Shown one piece after another: positions 35,105-44,567 of a stretch of DNA of 64,000 nucleotides. The notes under the pieces are model-generated. The model did no database searches and was not told where the DNA came from. It was given only the letters and a program-made list of their open reading frames with translations. Each line of letters starts with the position of its first letter. The stretch's first letter is position 1. The position numbers and the translations under genes are program-made. Source of the stretch: Alopecurus myosuroides (taxonomy: Eukaryota > Streptophyta > Magnoliopsida > Poales > Poaceae); NCBI GenBank assembly GCA_028641055.1, contig CM054060.1, forward strand, positions 240,836,833 to 240,900,832, given 5' to 3'.

Positions 35105-36688
35105 CTAGAAGTTCTTGCAGAAGTCGTAGTGCAGGTCGTCCCATGATGCGTAACAGGATTTCGGCCTTGCTTCCAGCCAGCTACGTGCTGCGCCAACCAA
35201 GTGTAAATTGAGGTATTGCATAGCCGTGTTCTTGTTCCCACGTTGGCATTTTACAGCCGTGAGGTAGTCGTTCAGCCACGACGAAGGTTCGAGTGAACCG
35301 TCGTATTTTGTTACTTCTGTGCTGAGCTTGAATCTCCTGGGTAGGGGTGCTTCGCGGATGCCGTGGGTGAAACACAGCGCGCCGCAGGTCTCGTCATCCG
35401 AAGAACTGGACGAGGTGCGCGCGCGGTTCCTTGCAGCTCTTGCCTTGTCCACCTTGTTTTGCGCGATATCTGGCCGCGCGTTATATCTGGGCTGGTCGCG
35501 ATCAGCTTCCTTCCTTGGCTCCTTGATGCGCTTTCGCGAGCGGCTGCTGTGACGTCGCGAGCTTTTATTTCTCGTGCTGCCTTCGCTGCTGCTTCGACTA
35601 TCATCGCGTCGCCGAGCTTCTTTTCCTCGACCGCGGCTAGGTGATTTGTCCCTTCTAGGCGAGGTGCTCCTATGCTTGCGTGCTGCTTCTCTTTCTTTTT
35701 CCTTTTCTTTCTCTTGCTGCTCGACAGCTTTCTTGCGGTTGTAGGAGGCAAGCCTTGATGCCGCTATGCCCAATCCTTTCCGAACCTGTTTGTACTGCTC
35801 CGCTCGAGGGTCGTTCTCCTCCGGCTGGTTCATCTACATGTAGGTTGCTGCGGCCAGGACTTCGGCAGCAGGAGTTTGCGGGTAGACGTTTCCGTCCTTG
35901 TCAACTCGCATGAGGGAAGGTCCGAGCGACCTGCTGATCCCGCCTAGGGATTCGGCGTCCATGGATGTCGTTTTTTGATGCGGGTCCCTTCCTTGTGGGT
36001 TGGGTTCCGACCGAAGGTGTTAAGGACAGTTTGGCCCGGCGTAGACTCGATTCGTCCGCCAACTTCTTCCGACGGGCTAGGTCTATCCGAGCTTCATTGA
36101 TGGTTGTGGCCGCTCTCACTAGATGATAGTGGTAGGCGACCATATCTTCGTGGGGGCCCCAGCCACAGGCGGCTTGCTTGTTCGAATGGCTTCCTTGGCT
36201 CGGTCCCAAGCGTCCCGCGAGACGCCGATCTCGGCGCGTTCCGCAGCGATGTGTTCTGTTTCTGGGGGTTGTTCCGATCCTGCCATGCAGACCTGAGCCA
36301 GTCGTGGCTCGTGCGTCCTAGGAGTAGCTCGGAAAGCTTTCTGGACTTGGGAAGGTTCCTCTGTCGAGAGGGTATGGTAGTCGCTGGTGTTGAAGTAGAT
36401 GGACTCGCCACTTTTCTCCAGATCAGGGCGTGAGTCGACAGCTTCTGACTCAGATCCTGATTCTTCAGGGAAGTGGAGGATCCCGTCCTTGTTGGTGTAG
36501 AACTTCAAGCTTCCGAATGTCAAGGTGATGCTCTTCTCCAGATCGTTGAATACCGGGCGTGATTCTGGCGAGTGAGGGGTGACCACGACAGATCCGATCG
36601 AATAGGATTGGTCGGAGCCGAAGTCGAAGGTTTCCAACGCGAGTTGGATGATGAAGCCGAAGATGCCAGAGATCCAGCGCCCGCCGTT
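35105..36688 (-). pseudogene. gag: Element C gag (N-terminal half, broken)
   Basis: The reading on the minus strand needs several changes of frame: 36637-36119, then 36209-35901, then back to the first frame. TAG stops lie at 35836-35834 and 35107-35105. Recognisable parts are the N-terminal region (PHSPESRPVF, LEKSITLTFGS), a helical segment (YHYHLVRAA), an Arg/Ser-rich tract resembling SR domains (about 35720-35480) and the start of the Gag core (FKLSTEVTKYDGS, LTAVKCQRGNKNTAMQYL). All parts have counterparts in the uninterrupted gag of E, which shows where the breaks are. It is non-functional. Confidence 0.85.
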
Positions 36689-36706
36689 CCCCTAGACGGC
36701 GCCAAT
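36689..36706 (-). promoter_or_regulatory. Element C primer binding site
   Basis: On the minus strand TGGCGCCGTCTAGGGGAA follows the LTR end after two bases. The TGGCGCC start is shared with E and F and is usual in Tat-lineage elements. The donor tRNA (Arg is often cited for RIRE2-like elements) cannot be fixed from the sequence. Confidence 0.75.
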
Positions 36707-37198
36707 TGTCGAATCTGCGTATCGGCAATTCCCTTGGGTGAACCCATAGGGTTTTGAATAGGAGAACTCATGATCGCTGGTGACGATCGGCGGCTAGACA
36801 GGGGGCACGATTTACCCAGGTTCGGGGCCCTCGTAGAGGTAAAACCCTTACTCTTGCCTCTGTCGATCTGTATTATCGAATAGATCGGTTACAATGATGG
36901 TGCTCAAGTCGAGAGTATGATCTCGGGCTCAAGGCTTTGGTGGTGCGGTATTGCTTGGTCCTCTCCCGGTGGCTCTCCTGGCCTTATATAGACGGCCAGG
37001 TCTAAAACCCTACCCGGGGAGGACTCGAACTCTAGCCCTATGTCGGTTACAAGTTTCCTAACTTAGCCCGCAAGGCATTGCGGGTGGGCTTCAAGTGGGC
37101 CTTCCAGAACACTCCAAGGGCTTCCCTTCTTGGGCCTTAACCTTGGGCTTGAGACGGGGTGCCCTTATCCGCAGGGTCCAAGATCCATCCCTTCGTCA
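36707..37198 (-). repeat. Element C 5' LTR
   Basis: A 492 bp LTR, the same length as that of E, with the same ends (TGACGAAGGG to ATTCGACA on the minus strand). TATA-like TTATATA is at 36984-36990. An imperfect palindrome CCCGCAAGG/CATTGCGGG lies at 37067-37084. The 3' LTR of C lies outside the window. Sequence beyond 37198 is unlike E's flank, which fixes the boundary. Confidence 0.8.
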
Positions 37199-37745
37199 AG
37201 GAGCGACGTTTTTTTTCGTCGCAGCGTGTGTACACGTGGCATCGTATTTTCCGTTACCCGTTACCGGCATCACTGACGTCAGTTCTACCGTTCCTGGCGT
37301 CATCATTTTCTTGACATTTTTAAAACGTCGCGATTGGAAATATCGTTACCTTCTTTTATGACGTCATTGATTCCGTTTTATGATGTCATAATACATGCAA
37401 CGTTTATTTTCTCGTCGCGGGTTCAAGCACTATAGAGGTGCCACGTGGCGCTCTCATAAATTTCCATGTTTACGCTTATTATTGACGAATTTATAACGTT
37501 GTCCGACGGTGAGACGTTTTAGTTTGTCGTAAGACGTCACGAATCATGAGCCAGCACGTGGACCAACATGGCATGTCCACGTCGAAACGTATCCGTGACG
37601 TGTTTTTATGTCGTGATTTTCATCCAATAAGGTGCCGCCTCATGGACCTACCATATAGTACCACGTGTTCTCATATCCGTCGCCAGGTACTCTAGTGACG
37701 TCATCGTGCATCGACGTTTTTTATACGTCGGGGTTCGAAAGGTCG
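37199..37745. repeat. CACTA subterminal region dense in ACGT motifs
   Basis: I count about 16 ACGT tetramers in ~540 bp, mostly as GACGT, ACGTC, CACGTG or TGACGTCA, on both strands. Some form hairpins (around 37204-37220 and 37716-37730). CACTA elements carry clustered short motifs next to their ends that bind their own protein, and this region lies just beyond the gene's 3' end, where such repeats are expected. Confidence 0.6.
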
Positions 37746-37823
37746 TTTAGCCGGTGCAGACGAATTTTAAATTCTAGCACTGCTGGTTTTCACAGAACAT
37801 GCAGCAAATAAGACTGGTTATAG

Positions 37824-37945
37824 CCTCACAAGGGCCACCCGCGGAGGCATCAAAGGCCATCTGCAATAGTTCACGGCCTCACAAGGGCCACCAGCAAAGG
37901 CATCGAATGTCATCTGCCATAGTTCACAGCCTCACAAGGGGCACA
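37824..37945. repeat. Three imperfect ~53 bp tandem repeats
   Basis: The phrase CCTCACAAGGG starts at about 37824, 37877 and 37930, each time followed by CCACC or GCAC, AAGGCATC and ATAGTTCAC-like words. It lies in the 3' untranslated part of the CACTA gene. Confidence 0.7.
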
Positions 37946-38013
37946 AAAAAGCTCACCAAGGGCACCTACCAAAAAAACCACCAAAATACATCACGAAGAT
38001 AAACAGTTTCATA

Positions 38014-38418
38014 TCAGCTACCCAGTTCGCCAGCCGCAGGGTTGTGTTGGGGCGTACGAAATAGCTGTTGAAGAAGGGCATTGGATTTCTGTTGAGACTG
38101 GGTATACTCTGCAGATTTCTTTCGAATGTCATCTGGTTCTTGTTGGCAGGCGATCATGTCTGCATCAGCCTGATCCCTTGTTGCCTTCAGCTCCATGACA
38201 AGTTCCCGCTTCGTGCTTATCTCATAGTCAAGCTGACGCTGGAGCTCACACTTTGTTGCTCTAAATCGGGTGGTTGTCACGCCTATGTTCTTTACGAACG
38301 TAGGCTTTCGTTGTCCCTTCCCGGTCACCTCAGCGACAGCATCGGCGGCAGACAGAGGTGTCCTGACAGTGGCCCCCCCGGTGAAGCTAGCGCCATCTTC
38401 TCTTCCATTTCAGCCTAA
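38014..38418 (-). pseudogene. CACTA protein, C-terminal exon
   Basis: After an acceptor-like CTTTTAG (about 38419-38413) the frame begins A-E-M-E-E-K-M and, after a run of seven C on the plus strand (around 38373-38380) where the frame must change, continues into V-T-G-K-G-Q-R-K-P-T-F-V. A long helical, Gln/Glu/Lys-rich stretch follows (residues ~25-90, coiled-coil-like), ending at 38014. This looks like the coiled-coil tail common in CACTA second-ORF proteins. Assignment to the same gene as the exons at 39770-40544 rests on order, strand and family layout. Confidence 0.5.
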
Positions 38419-38490
38419 AAGGCATGCAAAAGGACAAGATGAGATAGCAGCTGAACTAGCTCATAAGGAACATTGATATGAAATATAAGA

Positions 38491-39550
38491 TGACAAGCAT
38501 ACATAAGCTAGCAAATGACAAGCAATTAAACACGCAGGTGCATTATTAGCGACAAGCATAGATAAATTCATTGACGACAGGGATGTACAAAACATAGTTG
38601 GAAACCATGCTGAAATGACAACACGCTCAACTGCATATTTTAACAGACGTATCTGGTGATGCTGAAATGACAACACGCTCAACTGCATATTTTAACAGAC
38701 GTATCTGGTGATGCTGAAATTACAAGGGATCTGCATGTACAAGCATATATGCAACATCAGTCGAACTAACTTTTTTTTATAGATAAAAGGCATTTTATTG
38801 CCCAACTTTGACTTAACATAACTTAGAGTTCGCACAGAGTTGATTACACGCGCTGCGGCATACATCTTAGCCAAAGTAGCTTTTAAGGAACATAGATGAT
38901 GGAAAAACAGGCATCTAAGGAACATAGATAAAAAGTAGCACACGACAAGCATGTACATAACATAGATTAAAATAGCAGATGACAAACAAGTTAAAGCATG
39001 CGTGTACATGAACTAGCAGATGACAAGCATACATAAGCTAGCAAATGACAAGCAATTAAACACGCAGGTGCATTATTAGCGACAAGCATAGATAAATTCA
39101 TTGACGACAGGGATGTACAAAACATAGTTGGAAACCATGCTGAAATGACAACACGCTCAACTGCATATTTTAACAGACGTATCTGGTGATGCTGAAATGA
39201 CAACACGCTCAACTGCATATTTTAACAGACGTATCTGGTGATGCTGAAATTACAAGGGATCTGCATGTACAAGCATATATGCAACATCAGTCGAACTAAC
39301 TTTTTTTTATAGATAAAAGGCATTTTATTGCCCAACTTTGACTTAACATAACTTAGAGTTCGCACAGAGTTGATTACACGCGCTGCGGCATACATCTTAG
39401 CCAAAGTAGCTTTTAAGGAACATAGATGATGGAAAAACAGGCATCTAAGGAACATAGATAAAAAGTAGCACACGACAAGCATGTACATAACATAGATTAA
39501 AATAGCAGATGACAAACAAGTTAAAGCATGCGTGTACATGAACTAGCAGA
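38491..39550. repeat. Exact 530 bp tandem duplication with nested 52 bp repeats
   Basis: 38491-39020 and 39021-39550 are identical as far as I can read. Each contains two copies of a 52 bp unit (38608-38659 and 38660-38711; 39138-39189 and 39190-39241) and the start of a third. Minus-strand open frames of 75 and 105 residues inside are simply duplicated with it and are not credible genes. It lies in an intron of the CACTA gene. Confidence 0.9.
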
Positions 39551-39770
39551 TGACAAGCAAATTAAAGCATGCATGTACATGAACTAGAAGATGACAATCA
39601 TGGGTGAAATAGCTGATGACAGAAGTTTGCAGCAGAATTCACAAAGGGAAGGTGTCCTACAAGAATCTATGAGGTAAAATATTGATTACAGAGATGTGAA
39701 GAATTCTGGGGGGGCTTACAATTGCTTTATTCACAGGCAAAGGGTATATTCCATATGCCTTGTTTATGTG
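39551..39770. other. Intronic stretch without recognised feature
   Basis: It contains further imperfect copies of the word AGATGACAAGCA with ACATGAACTAG, continuing the repeat-rich intron. No gene is seen. Confidence 0.5.
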
Positions 39771-40544
39771 CGTAGCTTAGAACAGTTGAACTACATCTTT
39801 ATCCATGTCGCAACAAATCTCATATCTCCGAGAACCCGTATGAGCAGGGAACATGACACAACCTCTGCTTTTTGCAGCTTTCAGACATACCGTCTACACA
39901 AATAAAGTATGAAGTATTAGCAACAATCATGGTTACAGAATTTATCCAATAGCAGTTCGAGTGAGCAAAGACACAGACCTGTTTCTTGGTTGAGCCCCAG
40001 CTGGCTAGTAAAGCTTGCCATTCAGCATCTTCAATCTTCTCTATTGGTGGAGGTTTACTCAAAACCTTACTCTTGTCTCTGGCATTGTCCCAATACTTCT
40101 TCTTCAGAATATGACGCATGTACTTTGTACGACTCTTGAGATGCATTTCAAGAGAGGCCAAGATATAGGGGTCGTCGAGGTCCATTAGAAAATTTGACTG
40201 AAACAAAAGAAATAGCATACTTTAGTTTTATGAACAGCAGTGGACAGAACTGGAATCAAGATTTACAAAACTTACGGCCACATGGCCAGCAAAGGCTTTA
40301 AATATGTCGTTCCTCTTCTTGTACTACTTCCAATGGAGAAAGATGGGGACAACCTCCTTGACTGCAATTGAACATGCAGTGGCAAACATGGCGGCAATCT
40401 TCTCATCAGCTGGCCTAGTACATTCAGGAGGAATAACTATTCTGATCCTCTTTCCTATGGACATCCTGTCCAGCCCCTTTCCCATGTTTATTCCCCTATC
40501 AACCCCACCTCCACCACTTATAGTGATGTCTCCAGGTTGATTAT
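39770..40544 (-). pseudogene. CACTA Ptta/En/Spm-type transposase, conserved exons
   Basis: Three exons with canonical junctions on the minus strand: 40544-40276 (donor GTAAGT), 40197-39979 (acceptor TTTGTTTCAG, donor GTCTGT) and 39893 to about 39770 (acceptor TTTGTGTAG). Translation gives GKGLDRMSIGKRIRIVI, FATACSIAVKEVVPIFLHW, a TAG, KKRNDIFKAFAG, then KKKYWDNARD, DAEWQALLASWGS, and finally SRGCVMFPAHTGSRRYE. The order (GKGI-type start, HW-K, W-x-LL, HTGSRxY) is that of plant CACTA Transposase_24 proteins, which bind subterminal motifs. The TAG at about 40328 shows decay. Confidence 0.7.
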
Positions 40545-40639
40545 CTAAAAAAATGTGGCCGCGCTAGAGTTAGTGTTCTGCATTTCGGATTTAATTCTGG
40601 AAATGGATAGCACACTTCTGTAACATGTTACCTTCCTGG

Positions 40640-40998
40640 CACAAGTGATGCCGATCTTCAGACCATGGGTCAGAAACAAGTGCCTCGGAGTGGGCATCTA
40701 CCTCCTCGACTTGGGAACCTTTCCCCTCATGTTGGAATGGTGGGAGCTCGACTTGCGGACCTGAAAGCTGGCCAACGAGAAGATCATGCTCGTACTGGGT
40801 GTGTGTCTCCTCGCGGTGGTCAGCTGCATCCTTTTATTGGGCAGCTTCCAGATGGCCATGGGCAACTGTCTTCTTGTTTTGGGCAGATTCCTGGTGGCCA
40901 AGTTGGGGAGTTGTCTGTTGGCCTTCGGGAGCTTCCTGCTGGACTTGGGGAGCTTCCTGCAGAACTTGGGGAGCTTCCAGCTCAAGCGGGGCGGCTGC
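40640..40998 (-). pseudogene. CACTA protein, Gln/Pro/Glu repeat exon
   Basis: Read on the minus strand, 40998-40840 gives near-repeats of E-A-P-Q-V-Q-Q and related QEAP units, then a less regular acidic/Gln-rich stretch to about 40640 with one stop after H-L-E-A-A-Q. Such low-complexity segments precede the conserved domain in CACTA second-ORF proteins. E inserted at its upstream edge (40999), so the start of the gene is to the right of E, outside the window. Confidence 0.5.
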
Positions 40999-41490
40999 TG
41001 ACGAAGGGATGGATCCTAGGCCTGTCGGGTGAGCCTACCCGGCCTCAGGCCCACGGCCCAAGCTCCAAAGGAGGCGTCATGGGCTATTCTAGAAGGCCCA
41101 ATTGAAGCCCACCCGCAAGGCCTTGCGGGTCAAGTTAGGAAACTTGTAACCGACTCTAGGTTAGGGTTTGAGTCCTCCCCGGGTACGGTTTGAGACCTAG
41201 CCACCTATATAAGGCCAGGAGAACCACCAGGAGAGGGACCAAGCAATACCGCACCACCAAGCCTTGAGATCGAGATCATACTCTCGACTTGAGCAAACCC
41301 CGTTGTAACCGATCTACTCGTTAATACAGATCGATAGAGGCAGGAGTAAGGGTTTTACCTCTACGAGGGCCCCGAACCGGGGTAAATCGTGCCCCCTGTC
41401 TAGCTGACGATTTTCACCAGCGCCTACACGTTCTCCTAATCGAAACCCTATGGGTTCACCCAAGGGACTTGTTGAGATGCAGATTCGACA
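40999..41490 (+). repeat. Element E 5' LTR
   Basis: 492 bp, TGACGAAGGG to ATTCGACA, preceded by GCTGC (40994-40998), the likely target duplication whose partner is outside the window. TATATAA lies at 41216-41222. A perfect palindrome, ACCCGCAAGG followed by its reverse complement, is at 41111-41130. Same family as C. Confidence 0.82.
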
Positions 41491-43994
41491 ATTGGCGCCG
41501 TTTGTGGGAATGGCGGGCGCTGGATCTCCGGCATCTTTGGCCTCATCGACAACCAACTCACGCTGGAACCCCAGGACTTCGACTCCAACCAATCCGATCC
41601 GAATCGGATCGGTCATCTTCGCCCCTCACTCGCCGGAATCGCGCCCGGTATTCAGCGACTTGGAGAAGAGCATCACTCTGACGTTCGGGAGCTTCCAGTT
41701 CTATACCAACAAGGACGGAATTCTACACTTCCCCGAGAAAACCAATCTCGAGGGATCGGGATCTTGGTCAATCTCTAGCCCAGAAGCTGTCGACTCGCGA
41801 CCCCGCTACGCGGATCGCGACTTGGCGAAAAGCGGCGAATCTGTCCGCCTCAACACCAGCAACTTTCATACCCTCTCTACAGAGGAACTTTCTCGGGTCA
41901 AGAAAGCCTGCCTGACTGCGCCTAGGACCCGTGAGCCATATATAGCTCAGGTCTGCATGGCAGGATCAGGAGACCCACCCGAAGAAACTGAAAACATCGC
42001 AAGGGAACGCGCTGCCATCAGCGTCTCACGAGCTGCTTGGAATCGGGCAAAGGAGGCCATCCGCACAAGCACACCACTGGAACCCGGAGCTCCTCACGAG
42101 GACATGACCGCCTACCACTATCATCTAGTGAGAGCGGCTACTGCAATAAAGGAAGCTCGGATAGATCTAGCCGAGCGAAAGAAATTAGCGGATGCGTCAA
42201 GCCAGCGCCAAGCTGCGCTATCCATGACACCTTCTGTCGGGAACCGCCCTGCGAAAAAAGGATATGTCTCAAAAACCGCGACCATGGATGGTGAGTCCTT
42301 GAGCGGGATCAGCAAATCACTCATGCATGTCGACAAGAACGGAAACATCCATCCGCAAACTCCCGCAGCCGCGGTACTAGCCGCAGCCACCTACATGCAG
42401 ATAAATCAACCAGGGGAAAACGACCCCCGTGCAGAACAATACAAGCAAGTTCAGAAAGGATTAGGCATGGCAGCCGCAAAACTCGCCTCCTACAATCACA
42501 GGAAAGCAGCCGTACAGAAGGACAAGGAAGCACCTCGCGGACACAGGGGCACATCGCCTGGCAAGGAAAAATCACCTCGTCGCGCACGAGGAAAAGAAGC
42601 CCGGCGACGTGGTGATAGCCCGAGTGGTAGCGATAGCAACCCGAGGGACCGAGATCGTAGCCGCAGCCCGCGAAGAGGTCGAGATCACAGCCCGCGGAGA
42701 GATCGAGCCACAGCCCGCGGAGGGATAGAGACCGCAGCGACACAGCACCTCTCGCGACATTGTAGCAACGAGCCGAGGGGAGATATCAACCGCGACGAAC
42801 CCGGGTACAACGCGCGATCAGACATCGCTCAGCGCAAGGTTGATAAAGGTCGAGCGGCCAGGAACCACGTGCGTTCCCCATCTACATCCTCCGACGACGA
42901 AGTCTGCGGAGCCTTATGTTTCGCCCGCAGTATCCGCGAGGCACCGCTACCCAAGAGGTTTAAGCTATCCACGGAAGTGCAGAAGTACGATGGTTCGCAA
43001 GAGCCACAAGCCTGGTTGTCAGATTACCTCACGGCAGTAAAATGCCAACGTGGGAACAAAAACACGGCTATGCAGTACCTTAACCTACATCTAGTAGGCG
43101 CTGCGCGCAGCTGGCTCGAAGGAAGGCCGAGGGCATGCTACAGATCTTGGGACGATCTAAACCTCGATTTCTGCAAAAATTTCCATGCAACATACAAAAG
43201 ACCGGCGACCATCGAGGAGTTGCGAGCTTGCAAGCAGAAAAGTGGCAAGTCTACTCGTGAATATATTCAGCGATGGACCACACTCAGGAACACAGCGGGA
43301 AACATATCAGAAGAAGTCGCGGTTGAAGCATTCGCCAAAGGAGCACGGCGAACCTCCTTCAGGGAAGAACTGGGACGACTCGCACCCAAAACCATGGGAG
43401 AACTGATGGCCATAGCCGACAGATGGGCAAACGGCGAAGACGCGGTGCGTAATGAGAAAGCCTCATCACCAGCACGAGAAGACGATCGTCATGGTCGAAA
43501 GAAAAGGAGAAAGCATTACGACCGTGATGATCGAGAAGAACTGGTGGCAGCGGTGTTCACAAGGAATCACGGCAGTGGATATCGCGGAAATCGCGAGTGG
43601 AAGCCAAAGCCAGAGGACAAAACCCCCGAGGAGGACCTCGATGGTTACTGCATGCTACATCTATTTACAGATAAACACATCGGCAAAACTAAGGCAACAC
43701 ACCTTCTCAAGGATTGCCAAAATTTCCTTGATATCCACGAGGCCTTCTCGAAGAAAAATAGAGCAGCAGTCAATCAGGGCTACCCGCAGCTCCCTGGAGG
43801 AGGAGCTCAAGGATTTCACCAGCCGCAAGCCCTGCCCCCAGCAGGAAATCAGAACACGGTGCTAGCTGCACTACCAGCGCCACCCGCCCCAAACCAGGGA
43901 GCCAATGGATACCAGAACCCAGCGGGACTCTTAGGCATGTTACAAAAGGTCAGTCCATCACGCAGGGTTCAGAAGACGAACACACAACAAATAT
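41450..43994 (+). CDS. gag: Element E Gag (RIRE2-like, cut by F before protease)
   Basis: One open frame of about 848 residues, uninterrupted until F. The ATG at 41450 lies inside the LTR, and the frame crosses the LTR end and primer site (read R-Q-L-A-P). Whether translation starts there or later is unknown. Order: N-terminal region with PHSPESRPVF; helical segment YHYHLVRAA; Arg/Ser-rich tract (residues ~360-445); Gag core (~505-670: YDGSQEPQAWLSDYLTAV, NLHLVGAARSWLEG, STREYIQRW); basic RHGRKKRRKH-like patch; Cys/His cluster (YCMLHLF, HLLKDC; ~730-760); Pro/Gln-rich tail. Gag packages the element RNA. The same frame resumes at 57129 with the protease, so Gag and Pro were continuous. Confidence 0.88.
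41493..41510 (+). promoter_or_regulatory. Element E primer binding site
   Basis: TGGCGCCGTTTGTGGGAA starts two bases after the LTR end, equivalent to the site of C. Confidence 0.78.
43990..43994. repeat. Target site duplication of F, left copy (AATAT)
   Basis: AATAT before F's 5' LTR and after its 3' LTR (57124-57128). Removing F with one copy restores the reading frame of E. Confidence 0.95.
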
Positions 43995-44567
43995 TGTTGG
44001 GGGGATCCTAACCTGATAGGCCCACAGGAAAGGGTAAAGACCCACCTGGAGCAAGATTGGGCGAAGACCTTGTAAAGTGATGATGGGCCGGGTCTCGCTA
44101 ACGGCCCAGCGGCTGTGTTGATAACCCGGCTCAAGGGAAGGAAGTTCTAGAAGACCCGAGAGGCGGTGTAAAACCGTGGAGTCCAAGACTTGGGTTACGG
44201 GAGGACTCCGAGTAGGACTCTAGCCGGATCTTGTAAGGAAAGCCAGGAAACCGGGTGTTATATAAACCAGTTCTCCTGGCATAGATCAGGGAGACTAAGA
44301 GTTTTCGAGTAGAAACCCTAGATTCAAGATATACGAGAGTTAGTATTTGTAACCCTAGATTTGGAGTCTCGGCGACATTGCAGCCCGAACATCTAGATCG
44401 ATAGTCAATAAGATCCCAGCTGGAAGTAAGCTATTATCTCCAATGGAGAGGCTGAACCAGGATAATTCTTATGTCCAATTCGAGCTAAACCCTCTCCCAA
44501 ACACCAGAGTCGATTTGCCCCAAACTAAGTTACCCTTGGTAACGTCTGCCGTGACTATCCCACGACA
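43995..44567 (+). repeat. Element F 5' LTR
   Basis: TGTTGGGGGG to CCCACGACA, with TTATATAAA at 44258-44266. Compared with the 3' LTR the first ~170 bp are strongly different, the middle moderately, and the last ~130 bp almost identical. Confidence 0.92.

Larger units (their letters stand above)
37199..40998 (-). mobile_element. CACTA (En/Spm) transposon segment
   Basis: This is the oldest visible layer, flanked by the 5' ends of C and E and lacking both its own termini here. It contains a motif-dense region typical of CACTA subterminal DNA (37199-37740) and a spliced minus-strand gene matching the plant Ptta/En/Spm (Transposase_24) protein, with glutamine-rich repeats upstream. Its introns hold recent tandem duplications. 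A stop in one exon shows the gene is decayed. Confidence 0.75.

Noticed and set aside
38692..39539. Two identical 105-residue minus-strand proteins
   Set aside because: They are copies made by the 530 bp duplication inside an intron; sequence and codon pattern do not look coding.
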